In this document: positions 44,919 through 53,303 of the stretch, piece after piece
How positions within the stretch are numbered: position 1 is the first letter of the stretch
Layout of the letters: every line of letters starts with the position of its first letter
Assembly: GCF_000577275.2 (NCBI RefSeq)
Contig: NZ_HG916855.1
Location: 1,798,001 to 1,862,000, forward strand
Direction: 5' to 3'
Origin: Rhizobium favelukesii
GTDB taxonomy: Bacteria; Pseudomonadota; Alphaproteobacteria; Rhizobiales; Rhizobiaceae
DNA: 64,000 nt
Notes under the pieces: model-generated
Seen by the model: only the letters and a program-made list of their open reading frames with translations
Databases searched by the model: none
What the model was told of the DNA's origin: nothing
Program-made: the position numbers and the translations under genes

Positions 44919-45800
44919 CTAAAAGACCAGTGATCGATGCAACTGTGCGCCTGCCCACGCTCCATCGGCCACAGCCAGCGAAACCGAATGCGGCACGCGC
45001 GCAGCGTCGCCGCAAGCAAAGGCACCGGGTGCTGTCGTTTCCTTGGTGGCGTCGGTGCGGATCTGGCTGCCGAACGGCGTCTCTTCCAGCTCGCAGCCCA
45101 GAAGGCCCGCGATCGGTGTGGCGGGGGCGTTGCGCGAAACAGTGAAAAGACCGGCGAAGGACAGCGTGCGCCCATCGACGAGAACGACGTCGGCATGTCC
45201 CTCGATGCGTGCGATTGGCGTCGCCTCCGTCGTCACTCCTCGTGCAGTGAGATCAGCGCGGCTGTCGGCATCGAGTGCCACTGCAGCATTGGTGAGGAAG
45301 GTAACGGCACCCCATTCCGGGATCAGTTGCGCCTGGTGAATCGACATCGGCCCTGCTGCAATCACCCCGATCGTGCCCTGGCTCAATTCGTAGCCATGGC
45401 AGTAGGGGCAATGAAAGATGCTCTTGCCCCAACGTTCAGTCATTCCTTCGATTTCAGGCAGTGTGTCTGTCACGCCGACGGCGAACAAAAGTCGTCGTCC
45501 TTCATGTCGACGACCGTCCGCGGTGGTGACGACGAATGCGTCCTTGACGCCGGCTACGGCCTGCGCGGTTTCGTCGATCCACGTCAGTGTCGGATAGGCG
45601 TGCAATTGGGCCCTCGCCGTCGCAGCGATTTCGGCCGGGTCCGCACCATCCTGCCCAAGAAAGCCGTGCGAATGGCTGGCAGATCGGTTGCGCCTCAGGC
45701 CGGCGTCGATCACGAGGACGGAGCGGCGGGCACGGATGAGCTGGAGCGCGGCAGCCATCCCAGCATAGCTGCCGCCGACAATGATGACGTCATATTTCAT
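44919..45800 (-). CDS. Thioredoxin-reductase-like FAD oxidoreductase
   Basis: 293 residues. FAD site IIVGGSYAGMAAALQL (residues 6-21), redox-active Cys131-Pro-Tyr-Cys134 in HCPYCHGYE, and the C-terminal GAFACGDAA flavin motif, as in low-molecular-weight thioredoxin reductases. The NADPH loop is unusual (GVIAAGPMSIHQA instead of GGGDSA), so cofactor use may differ. The start overlaps the stop of the upstream Rrf2 gene (ATGA), so both are one operon and the regulator probably controls it. Confidence 0.88.
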   Translation of the reverse strand: MKYDVIIVGGSYAGMAAALQLIRARRSVLVIDAGLRRNRSASHSHGFLGQDGADPAEIAATARAQLHAYPTLTWIDETAQAVAGVKDAFVVTTADGRRHEGRRLLFAVGVTDTLPEIEGMTERWGKSIFHCPYCHGYELSQGTIGVIAAGPMSIHQAQLIPEWGAVTFLTNAAVALDADSRADLTARGVTTEATPIARIEGHADVVLVDGRTLSFAGLFTVSRNAPATPIAGLLGCELEETPFGSQIRTDATKETTAPGAFACGDAARVPHSVSLAVADGAWAGAQLHRSLVF

Positions 45801-46246
45801 GGCGCATTCCTTTCTGCGCGAACCTGCGTGTGCCGACGGGCGAAGTCAGTGGCGAGGTCGGCAATGGTGACGCTGGCGAAACGTTCCAGCAGGAGCGCTT
45901 CAGCCTCGGCGAAGGCCTGGTCCAGCGCAGCGTTGACCGACTGCTCGACGAGGCACTCCGGCATTTCGTTTCGATTGCCAATGGCGAAGATCGCGGGTTC
46001 CCCCAACACCTCGTGCAACTGGAAAAGGGTGACGGCGCCCAGGTCTTTCGTGATGCTCCAGCCGCCGGAATGTCCGCGCGCCGAAGCCACGATCCCGGCG
46101 TCGCGCAAGAGCGCCATCGTCCGTCGCACGACAACGGGATTGGTGTTCATGCAGAGCGCGAGGGCTTCTGACGTCATGGTGCCACCATGCTCTGTCATGT
46201 GGAGCAGCGCGTGAAGGACTGAGGAGAGTCGGCTATCGCGTTTCAT
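45797..46246 (-). CDS. Rrf2-family transcriptional regulator
   Basis: 149 residues. The winged helix is at the N terminus (LSSVLHALLHMTE, TSEALALCMNTNPVVVRRTMALLRDAGIVASARGHSGGWSI, up to residue 65). The central segment lacks the three-cysteine cluster of Fe-S members; the only two cysteines are in LCMN and ECLVE. This puts it with the Fe-S-free branch (YwnA-like), which senses by other means, perhaps thiol chemistry. It is the first gene of a two-gene operon with the thioredoxin-reductase-like flavoprotein, a common pairing in Rhizobiales. Confidence 0.88.
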   Translation of the reverse strand: MKRDSRLSSVLHALLHMTEHGGTMTSEALALCMNTNPVVVRRTMALLRDAGIVASARGHSGGWSITKDLGAVTLFQLHEVLGEPAIFAIGNRNEMPECLVEQSVNAALDQAFAEAEALLLERFASVTIADLATDFARRHTQVRAERNAP

Positions 46247-46579
46247 GTAACTTCAATTATTACGAATTAGAGCGCGAGGCAAGCGGAACGCTAGATGGTG
46301 AGCCCGCTTAATGGAAATCGCTCGTTTGTCAGGGACTATGACCTTGCCCCCAAGTTCTATCCAATTTTGAGTTCGCTCCAACGGTTTTTTGAAGTGCTAA
46401 CCGATTTTGGGCCAGCGGGAGCTGGAATTTTCCGGGGTTGTGGCTCAACCCGGCCATGGGGCCGATGAGCCGTTCATGAGCGAAATCCGCACCTTGTTGC
46501 CGATGGCGCTATGTGGCCGGAACTCGTTGTGGTCTCTACGCCGATGCCGCGATCGTCTCCGGAGACGGCGCTTATTCCA
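46247..46579. other. Decayed intergenic stretch, 333 bases
   Basis: Gap between the Rrf2/flavoprotein operon and the LacI gene. The left 60 bases are AT-rich and should hold the Rrf2 promoter. The middle has the transposase remnant listed separately. No intact gene or clear terminator for the LacI operon is seen. Confidence 0.6.
46445..46546 (-). pseudogene. Remnant of an IS3-type transposase (OrfB C terminus)
   Basis: Read on the minus strand, about 34 codons give RRRDHNEFRPHSAIGNKV and then ISLMNGSSAPWPG before a stop. The NEFRPHSAIGN stretch is the well-known C-terminal end of IS3-family integrase-type transposases (YNxxRPHSAIGN). Nothing of the catalytic DDE core remains, and the left side runs straight into the LacI gene end. 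It marks an old insertion at the left border of the GH172/GH32 locus. Confidence 0.6.
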
Positions 46580-47599
46580 TCAACCAGCCTTTCCGACGGA
46601 CTCACGGTTTATTAGTCTGCAGGCCACCGACTGAACACGGGGAACAGGCTCGCTGCTGATTATCGACGCCAAGGCGGCGACAGCTGCCTGCCCCATTTCG
46701 AAATAGGGCAAGGCGACGGTGGTCAGACTCGGCCTCATCACTTCGGTGACAACCTTGAAATCATCGAAGCCGACAATGCTCAACTCGTTAGGAATGCGAA
46801 TGCCCAGCGAGCTTGCGGCGCAGAAAACCTGAAGAGCTATTTCGTCGTTTCCACAAAACAGGATGCTCGGGCGTTCGAGATTTGCAAGCAATGCTCTCGC
46901 ATTTTCAAACGCCACAAACTTGTCTCCGAAGATCGGGCCCGTCACCCCGGCAACACACCACTCGTCCCGTAACGCCAACCCATGTTCACTTAATCGTAGC
47001 CGCAATGCGGCCTCCCGGATATCGGCAGCCATTATAAGCGGGTTGAGACGAACGTATCCAAAGTTTCGATGACCTTCGGCGATCGCCGCGTCGATTGCTT
47101 CTCTCATGCCGTGAGGCTCGCCCGGAACGATTTTCGACACTTCCAGGCCTGGTGGCTCGTGGCAGTTGACCAGAACCGTCTTGACCTCCGGATCAAGTTC
47201 GTCCGGCCCCAGTCCACGTTGGAACATGGTGCCGTAGATCACACCATCCACACGATGCCCCTTGAGTTCGCGCCAACACTGCCTTGTCCGCTCGAGGTCG
47301 CCGCCCGTATTCACCATCAGCATCGAGTAGCCAGCGCCCTCCACTGCCGATTGAATGCCACGGATGATCTCGGTGGAGTCGGGCGTAGTCGATATAACAT
47401 CGGTCATGACACCGATGATACCGGACTTGTTCTGGCGCATCATGAGGGCGGCCCGGTTCGGAACGTAGCCGAGGCGGTCAATGGCTTCGTTGACACGAGC
47501 CCGCGTGCGTTCGTCTACACGCTTGTCATTGCGGACCACACGACTGACAGTCTGATCCGACACGCCCGCATGCAGAGCAATATCTTTTATGGTGACCAT
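46580..47599 (-). CDS. LacI-family transcriptional regulator
   Basis: 339 residues. The LacI helix-turn-helix opens the protein (MVTIKDIALHAGVSDQTVSRVVRNDKRVDERTRARVNEAIDRLGYVPNRAA; hinge helix near residue 52), followed by the periplasmic-binding-protein-like sensor domain (SGIIGVMTDV to the C terminus). GAGG precedes the ATG; the frame is open 14 codons further. It is the last gene of the six-gene operon ATPase-GH172-binding protein-permease-permease-LacI, seven bases after the permease stop. Its operators are probably the two identical palindromes in the GH32/ATPase divergent promoter. Confidence 0.92.
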   Translation of the reverse strand: MVTIKDIALHAGVSDQTVSRVVRNDKRVDERTRARVNEAIDRLGYVPNRAALMMRQNKSGIIGVMTDVISTTPDSTEIIRGIQSAVEGAGYSMLMVNTGGDLERTRQCWRELKGHRVDGVIYGTMFQRGLGPDELDPEVKTVLVNCHEPPGLEVSKIVPGEPHGMREAIDAAIAEGHRNFGYVRLNPLIMAADIREAALRLRLSEHGLALRDEWCVAGVTGPIFGDKFVAFENARALLANLERPSILFCGNDEIALQVFCAASSLGIRIPNELSIVGFDDFKVVTEVMRPSLTTVALPYFEMGQAAVAALASIISSEPVPRVQSVACRLINRESVGKAG

Positions 47600-47606
47600 C
47601 GCGTCC

Positions 47607-48503
47607 TCATTTAACTCCGGCGCGCATGAAGCTTTCAACAATCAAGCGCTGCATTGCCACAAATGCGATCAAAATTGGAAGTATGGAAATCGAAACCGCA
47701 GCCAGAATGACTGCTGCGGGCACTTCGCCCCCGCGCCCGCCGCTGATCCCGACAACGGCCAGCGGAAGGACTTGGTTGTTTCCCGTAAGCATGAATACCA
47801 GTGGAATAAAGTAGTCGTTCCAAGTCGTTGTGAAAACGATGATAGCGAGAGCGGCCATTTGCGGCTTTGCGAGGGGCGCAGCAATCGTCCAAAAGATCCT
47901 GATGGGCCCGGCACCATCAACTTTTCCTGCTTCGATCAGGTCTTTCGGGACCGTCAGGAAAAACTGGCGCATCAGGAATACTCCAAAAACCCCCGACAGC
48001 CCTGGAGCGAAAGCCCCGATCATGCCCGGCAGAATGATTGCGCCCGGCATTCCAAGGAGTCCAATCGACCGCATGATGATATATAGGGGAACGATCATCG
48101 TCTGTATGGGCACCATCAGGGAAACGAGCAGCATCCCGAACAGCAATTTCTTGAACGGAAACTCCAGGCGGGCAAAGGCGTAGCCCGCCATTGTCGTGAC
48201 AGCGACGTAACCGACCGTCACCAGCGTCGAGATATAAACCGAATTCCAGAAATACCGGATAAGCTGCGGGTAGTCCCTTACTGCACGAAGGTAGCTCTCA
48301 ATAGTGACGTCGCTTCCCGGTAACCACCGAGGGGGTAGCGTGAATGCTTCCGACAGCGGCGACAGCGTTGCAGTGAACATCCAGATGAACGGCGCAGCCA
48401 TCAGCAGCGAGCCTAGTGCAAGCACCCCCCACAGCAGATAAGTCGCCAACTGAGTCCGGATGACACCTTGTAGCGAGGAACGTGACGTGGCTGCGTTATT
48501 CAT
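47607..48503 (-). CDS. ABC sugar transporter permease (CUT1, MalG-like)
   Basis: 298-residue permease with six membrane segments (first about LATYLLWGVLALGSLLMAAPF) and an EAA-type loop (PKDLIEAGKVDGAGPIRIFWTIAAPLAKPQ) in which the second Ala is replaced by Gly. The start overlaps the stop of the upstream permease by eight bases, which is why a longer frame was not chosen. It is part of the importer in the GH172/GH32 locus. Confidence 0.92.
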   Translation of the reverse strand: MNNAATSRSSLQGVIRTQLATYLLWGVLALGSLLMAAPFIWMFTATLSPLSEAFTLPPRWLPGSDVTIESYLRAVRDYPQLIRYFWNSVYISTLVTVGYVAVTTMAGYAFARLEFPFKKLLFGMLLVSLMVPIQTMIVPLYIIMRSIGLLGMPGAIILPGMIGAFAPGLSGVFGVFLMRQFFLTVPKDLIEAGKVDGAGPIRIFWTIAAPLAKPQMAALAIIVFTTTWNDYFIPLVFMLTGNNQVLPLAVVGISGGRGGEVPAAVILAAVSISILPILIAFVAMQRLIVESFMRAGVK

Positions 48504-49413
48504 AGAAGGTCCAGTACTTCGAAGCCACGAAGTTGATGATCGTAACGATGCCGACCAGGGCGAGGAGTAAGAGTGAAACGGCAGAGGCATAGCCCATCTC
48601 CAAATCTCGGAAGCCGACTTCCTGTATGTACATGACGATAGATCGCGAGGCGTCGCCGGGACCTCCTTTGGTCAGAACCACAATCGAGTCGAACACCCGG
48701 AAAGCTCCAATCGAATTCATCACCAGGAGGAAAAGGATCGTTGGGGAAAGGAGCGGCAGGGTAATATCGAGGAACTGACGTATCTTGCCGGCGTTGTCGA
48801 TTTTCGCTGCCTCGTAGTATTCAGGCGAAATGCCCTGCAGTCCGGCAAGAGCAATAAGCATTCCGAAGCCGACGTTCTTCCAGATATCCAGAATGATGAC
48901 GGAGTAGAGAACTGTACTGGCGCTCGAAAGCCAGGGAATCTTCCCTATCCCAAGTTTCGACAGGTAGTAGTTAATGATGCCGAGATCCTTGTGATAAAAG
49001 AACTGCCAGACCACGGCGACGAAGACCAAGCCAACCAGTGAGGGAAAGAAGAAGGCCGCGCGGAAAACTGTCTGGAGTGCCTTGGGCATCTTTTGATTAA
49101 GGATCGCCGCAAGCACCACTGCCAGAACCGTATTCCCCAATACCGCGAAGACGGCGAAGAACAATGTGTTTCGAAGTACGGTATGGAGGCGATCGTCATC
49201 AAGCATCCAGAGAAAGTTGTCGAGCCCCGCCCACTTTGGCGGGGACAATAAGTCGTAATACTGGAAGCTGAGCCAGAACGTGCTCAGCATTGGCGCAGCG
49301 ATGAAAAACAGAAAGCCGCAAAGCACTGGGGCTATCAGGAGGAAACCAGCAAATGTTTCCTGGCGCGTTTGCAGGGAGAACCATTTTTGCGTGAAGGATT
49401 GGCGCTGCGCCAT
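48496..49413 (-). CDS. ABC sugar transporter permease (CUT1, MalF-like)
   Basis: 305-residue permease. The first membrane segment is about residues 19-40 (GFLLIAPVLCGFLFFIAAPML) and the EAA loop is YEAAKIDNAGKIRQFLDITLPLLSP (about 197-221). GGGG precedes the ATG. It begins five bases after the stop of the binding-protein gene, so the genes are closely coupled. Confidence 0.93.
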   Translation of the reverse strand: MAQRQSFTQKWFSLQTRQETFAGFLLIAPVLCGFLFFIAAPMLSTFWLSFQYYDLLSPPKWAGLDNFLWMLDDDRLHTVLRNTLFFAVFAVLGNTVLAVVLAAILNQKMPKALQTVFRAAFFFPSLVGLVFVAVVWQFFYHKDLGIINYYLSKLGIGKIPWLSSASTVLYSVIILDIWKNVGFGMLIALAGLQGISPEYYEAAKIDNAGKIRQFLDITLPLLSPTILFLLVMNSIGAFRVFDSIVVLTKGGPGDASRSIVMYIQEVGFRDLEMGYASAVSLLLLALVGIVTIINFVASKYWTFYE

Positions 49414-49418
49414 TTCAG

Positions 49419-50678
49419 TTACCCCTTGCGGATTGCTCGCTTCAATTCCTTGTCGGCCTTGGCGAGCGCATCCTCAGGCGTCTCCGCCTGAGTGATGATG
49501 CTGTCCATGGTCCTTGAGAGGATGCGGTCAAGTTCGCTAAAGTAGGTTGGAGCGGCAACCGGACGCGTGTCATCAATCACGTTGTAGAACAGTGCTGCGT
49601 TTGCCGGCGCGGAGCGGAACGTCGGGCTTTCAGCGGCCTCCTTGTATATCGGGATCTGTTGCCCGATTTCCACGATCTCGGTCACCGTTTCGAGGCTGAT
49701 CAGTTCAAGAATTGCATCGAATGCCGCCTGCTTGTTTTTAGACTCCGGCGAAATGCCCCAGCCAGCGCATCCAAAGACCGTCTCCCCACCGTTCTTTTTG
49801 GGCCACGAGACGACATCGAAGGAGGTGAAGCCCGATTTTACCCATCCCGGCACAGGCCAACGTCCAGCCGAAGTCATCGCGAGCGCGCCGCCTGCAAACT
49901 TGTCATAGACGGTCAATCCGATCGGGTCAGGCGAGACCTTGTGGACATGCACGAGATCATGCAGGAACGTGGTCGCTTCTATCAGTTTCGGATCCGTGAG
50001 ATTGGACGCTGATCCGTCCTTACTGATCGGGTATGTACCGTTGGTCAGAAACCACGGGTAGTGCGCGAAGTTAAACCAGGGCATACCGTAGCCGTAGACT
50101 TTCTTGGCACCCTCTCCCGAGGTTAGTGCTTTGCTCGTTTCCAAGAAGTCGTCCCAAGTCCAATCTTCCCTGGGATATTTAACTCCCGCGGCATCGAAGA
50201 TGAGCTTATTGTAGTAGATGACCATACACTGCCAACCGTTTGGTATCTCGTAAAGCTTGCCGTCGACCGTCAGCGCATCTTTCAACTCTTTCGGGATCTT
50301 CGCCAGGAGTTCCTGCGCCTTCGGGCTGGCGGCAATGTAGTCGTCGAGTGGCTCCAGCAAGCCGCGGCTTACCGCGAGCCGAACGCCTTCAATGGCGATA
50401 TTGATGATGTCAGGAACGTTTCCTCCGGCTATCTGGGTGACGAGGCCGTCCGCGTAGTCGGACCAGGTCGTCAGCGGGATCAGGTTGTCGATCACCTTTA
50501 CGTCGGGAAATTGGGAGCTGAAGCGAGCAAAAGCCTTGGCATATGCGGCCCCCTCCTCCGGCGTTCCCCAGTTGTAGGTGGTCAGGGTCTGGCTTTGCGC
50601 AAGAGCCCATTGCGGCAACGTCACGATCGCCGCGGAAATAGCCGAAGTCTGAAGCAGTCGACGTCTCGATATTTGCAT
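49419..50678 (-). CDS. ABC sugar transporter binding protein with Tat signal
   Basis: 419-residue family-1 sugar-binding protein. The N terminus MQISRRRLLQTSAISAAI has a twin-arginine motif (SRRRLLQ) and a weakly hydrophobic segment ending WALAQ, so it is exported folded by Tat rather than Sec, unlike the other two CUT1 binding proteins here. The mature part has WQCMVIYYNKLIFDAAGV and the GCAGWGISPESKN ligand-lobe segment. GGAGG is placed well before the ATG. It lies between the GH172 gene and the permeases; the predicted ligand is a fructose-containing oligosaccharide. Confidence 0.9.
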   Translation of the reverse strand: MQISRRRLLQTSAISAAIVTLPQWALAQSQTLTTYNWGTPEEGAAYAKAFARFSSQFPDVKVIDNLIPLTTWSDYADGLVTQIAGGNVPDIINIAIEGVRLAVSRGLLEPLDDYIAASPKAQELLAKIPKELKDALTVDGKLYEIPNGWQCMVIYYNKLIFDAAGVKYPREDWTWDDFLETSKALTSGEGAKKVYGYGMPWFNFAHYPWFLTNGTYPISKDGSASNLTDPKLIEATTFLHDLVHVHKVSPDPIGLTVYDKFAGGALAMTSAGRWPVPGWVKSGFTSFDVVSWPKKNGGETVFGCAGWGISPESKNKQAAFDAILELISLETVTEIVEIGQQIPIYKEAAESPTFRSAPANAALFYNVIDDTRPVAAPTYFSELDRILSRTMDSIITQAETPEDALAKADKELKRAIRKG

Positions 50679-50706
50679 GACAGTGTCCTCCCTCCGTCAG
50701 TGGATA

Positions 50707-52041
50707 CTATTTGAGTCTTCCGAATTCCTTGTTGGAAGCCTCACGCTTGCGGGTACGATCAAGCTTCTTTTGGATTTCCAGGTTCCGCAGGTGGAGATAC
50801 TCCTCGAGGCGTACGGCGGATCGATCGACCATCGCCTTCTGTTCCTCGGTCAGCGTCTCTCGAGCTACGGCCATGGGCTTGCGTCGTCCAGGCGGTGTCG
50901 GAATTCGGTCCTCTAGCGTGGGCACCGACAACTTGGGCGACGGGAGCGTCTGGTACCAGTACGCTGTGGAGGCCCAGTCGTCGCTGAGATGATTATTATG
51001 GCCGTGTTCGATCGTGACCTTGATCTTCTTGTCGAAGCGCACCGGATCCGTCAGATGAAAGCGGTAGGACACCGCGTAGCCCGGCACGATGCTCTCATGG
51101 ATCGGCGCTCCATTATAGAGATCCTTCTTGTCCTGCATTCCCCAAGCATGATTGAAGTAGTCCTCCGTACCCGTGCCGTGAATGGAAGGAGGCCACTCGG
51201 GATCATCGTCGATCCAGATCATGTCGTCGCCTTCGCCCCACCAGCTACCCTGGAAATGGGCGACTGAAAGTAGGCATCCGACATATTGTCCGCGGCCCTG
51301 CGTTTCGAGCACGGTGTAGTTCCCCTTGCCGTCAAGGTTGACAGTATTCGCCTCCGGCGAGTTCGTCTGGATCTGCGGTCCCCAGCCGTCGCAAGGGTTC
51401 TCACGCCGCCACGTTGCATGAAAGTATGCGATATCCTCGTCGAGTGGCTGGTCGTAAAGTTCGTAGTCGACATAGAAGTACTGGCCGTATGGCACGTCGT
51501 TTTCGTTGATGAGTTCGATCACAGCGCGTTTGTTAAACGGCATCTGGAAGTAGCTGTTGAACGATGCGGATCCGCCGTGGACGTAGCTTTCTTCGGGCTT
51601 TGCCGACACCGACAGCGGAAGGGAAGAGAAGCTCGCTGGCATTGAATGGCCAACGCCGAAAAAGTCGCCAAGCGGTACGAGGACGGCTGGACGATCCGCA
51701 TTGTCCCAGGTGATCCGCACCAGAACCTTTCGGTAATAGTGCGGGTCAGCTTCTTCCCAGGTCACGCCCAGCGCATTGTGGATCTCGTTGACTGGGGCAA
51801 TGTACTGCCCCAACACCGGATCGATTACACTTGGGCCGAGCGTGCGGCGGCAGAACTGGGTTGTCCAGATATGGGTAATGCACCCCGGCCCAGTTATGTC
51901 GGCAAGGGTTACCGTTTCACCGGGGCCGATCAGCCAATAGTCCTGATTTCGCCCTTCCTGGTCCCAACTCGAGAGCCGGCGGGTCCGGGCCCTCTTCGTT
52001 CTGGTCAGATCGGCAAGCATGGAATGACCTGGATTACTCAT
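50707..52041 (-). CDS. DUF2961 / glycoside hydrolase family 172 protein
   Basis: 444 residues of the DUF2961 family, now GH172, a jelly-roll enzyme family. Characterised members act on alpha-D-fructofuranosides (difructose dianhydride I synthase/hydrolase) or on D-arabinofuranosides. The family core is visible: GPGCITHIWTT (51-61), VPLGDFFGVGH (122-132), SYFQMPFNKRAVIELIN (163-179), GSWWGEGDDMIWID (265-278) and IHGTGTEDYFNHAWG (287-301). Glu270 and Glu293 fall where the catalytic glutamates of the bifidobacterial enzyme are expected from memory. There is no signal peptide, so it is cytoplasmic. It lies between the importer ATPase and binding-protein genes and opposite a GH32 gene, which favours a fructoside substrate. 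The exact substrate is unproven. Confidence 0.85.
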   Translation of the reverse strand: MSNPGHSMLADLTRTKRARTRRLSSWDQEGRNQDYWLIGPGETVTLADITGPGCITHIWTTQFCRRTLGPSVIDPVLGQYIAPVNEIHNALGVTWEEADPHYYRKVLVRITWDNADRPAVLVPLGDFFGVGHSMPASFSSLPLSVSAKPEESYVHGGSASFNSYFQMPFNKRAVIELINENDVPYGQYFYVDYELYDQPLDEDIAYFHATWRRENPCDGWGPQIQTNSPEANTVNLDGKGNYTVLETQGRGQYVGCLLSVAHFQGSWWGEGDDMIWIDDDPEWPPSIHGTGTEDYFNHAWGMQDKKDLYNGAPIHESIVPGYAVSYRFHLTDPVRFDKKIKVTIEHGHNNHLSDDWASTAYWYQTLPSPKLSVPTLEDRIPTPPGRRKPMAVARETLTEEQKAMVDRSAVRLEEYLHLRNLEIQKKLDRTRKREASNKEFGRLK

Positions 52042-52054
52042 CTAGTGCGTCCTT

Positions 52055-53146
52055 TCAGGCGGCAACTTTGTTGTTAAGGTTGGCGAGACGCCGCTCTTGC
52101 GCATCGAAGAGATGGGCTGTTGCGGGGTCGAACGTGAAACGGAGGACGTCGCCCTCAGCGAAGCGGTCCTGCAGCGTGGTCTTCGCGATGACGGGACTGC
52201 CATCCTCGGCAGTAAGATAAAGAAGCCGGAACTCCCCCAGGTGCTCTTCGATGTCGAGTCGGAATGACAAAGGCCCTGATCCGTCGGTCGTGAGCATGAG
52301 GTCTTCGGGTCGGATTCCCAGCGTTAGATCCGCCTCCCCTCGGACGTGGAAGGGGATCGTGCCCAGGTGCCGGCTTGTCCGGATTTCTGCGCCGGCCTCG
52401 GTTCCTCGGGCGTGAACTTTTAGAAAATTCATTTTTGGAGAGCCGATAAATCCGGCAACGAACATGTTCTGCGGGTTCCCGTAGAGTTCAAGGGGCGTTC
52501 CGACCTGCTCAATGCGGCCCGCGTTCAGTACGACGATCCTGTCGGCGAGCGTCATCGCTTCTGTCTGATCGTGCGTCACGTAGATGGTCGTTGACTTCAA
52601 TCGTTGTTGAAGTCTGGCGATCTCGATCCGGGTTTGGACACGCAGCGCGGCATCAAGATTGGAAAGCGGTTCATCGAACAGGAATATTCTGGGTTCGCGC
52701 ACGATCGCGCGACCTATGGCGACACGCTGCCGCTGCCCGCCGGAGAGGTCCTTCGGATGGCGACCTAGAAGGTGCCCAATCTGCAAGGACCGTGCGACCT
52801 CTTGTACTCGCAGATCAATGCTAGCCCGAGGGGTCCCGGCAACACGCAGGCCGTAGCTCAGGTTCTGCGCGACTGTCATGTGAGGATAGAGCGCGTAGCT
52901 TTGAAAAACCATTGCGACGCCCCTTTCGAAGGGACTGGCAGTGGTCATCGCGCGCCCGTCCAGCGCGAGTTCACCGCCGGTGATGGTCTCGAGCCCGGCG
53001 ACCATGCGCAGCAACGTGGACTTTCCGCACCCGGAGGGGCCGACGAATACAACGAATTCACCATCAGGCACGTCAAGATTGATCCCTTTGATCACTTCGA
53101 CGGCACCGTATGACTTTCGAATCTCATGCAGCGTAAGCCGCGCCAT
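52055..53146 (-). CDS. ABC transporter ATP-binding protein (UgpC/MsmK type)
   Basis: 363 residues. Walker [10 protein letters not shown] (about 36-44), signature [14 protein letters not shown] (about 133-146), Walker [14 protein letters not shown]-loop VTHDQ, and the C-terminal regulatory OB domain (SPKMNFLKV, GIRPEDL). A strong GGGAGGGG precedes the ATG. It is the first gene of the operon and faces the GH32 gene across 157 bases that hold the tandem palindromes. It energises the permease pair encoded three genes downstream. Confidence 0.94.
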   Translation of the reverse strand: MARLTLHEIRKSYGAVEVIKGINLDVPDGEFVVFVGPSGCGKSTLLRMVAGLETITGGELALDGRAMTTASPFERGVAMVFQSYALYPHMTVAQNLSYGLRVAGTPRASIDLRVQEVARSLQIGHLLGRHPKDLSGGQRQRVAIGRAIVREPRIFLFDEPLSNLDAALRVQTRIEIARLQQRLKSTTIYVTHDQTEAMTLADRIVVLNAGRIEQVGTPLELYGNPQNMFVAGFIGSPKMNFLKVHARGTEAGAEIRTSRHLGTIPFHVRGEADLTLGIRPEDLMLTTDGSGPLSFRLDIEEHLGEFRLLYLTAEDGSPVIAKTTLQDRFAEGDVLRFTFDPATAHLFDAQERRLANLNNKVAA

Positions 53147-53194
53147 CAGCGTCCCCTCCCATAGAGCGCATCCTGTATCGCTTCGTGATGCGAC

Positions 53195-53244
53195 ACTATG
53201 TCGACGTCGACATTATTGTCAACAAGTAATGTCGACGTCGACAT
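53195..53244. promoter_or_regulatory. Divergent promoter with two identical 16-bp LacI-type operators
   Basis: ATGTCGACGTCGACAT, a perfect palindrome with the central CG typical of LacI operators, occurs at 53198-53213 and again at 53229-53244. The centres are 31 bases apart, about three helical turns, so two dimers would sit on the same face. On the minus strand TTGACA (53217-53222) is followed after 16 bases by CATAGT (53195-53200), a good promoter for the ATPase operon, with the first operator inside its spacer. The plus-strand promoter for GH32 is not clear. Confidence 0.8.
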
Positions 53245-53303
53245 CAAGTAATGCTATCTGGAACGGATGCGAGGACGATTGAGCCGCTTTGGAGGAAAAA
53301 CGA

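Noticed and set aside
46407..46634. A 75-codon plus-strand frame beside the LacI gene
   Set aside because: It is the reverse reading of the transposase remnant, whose minus-strand frame gives the recognisable RPHSAIGN motif.
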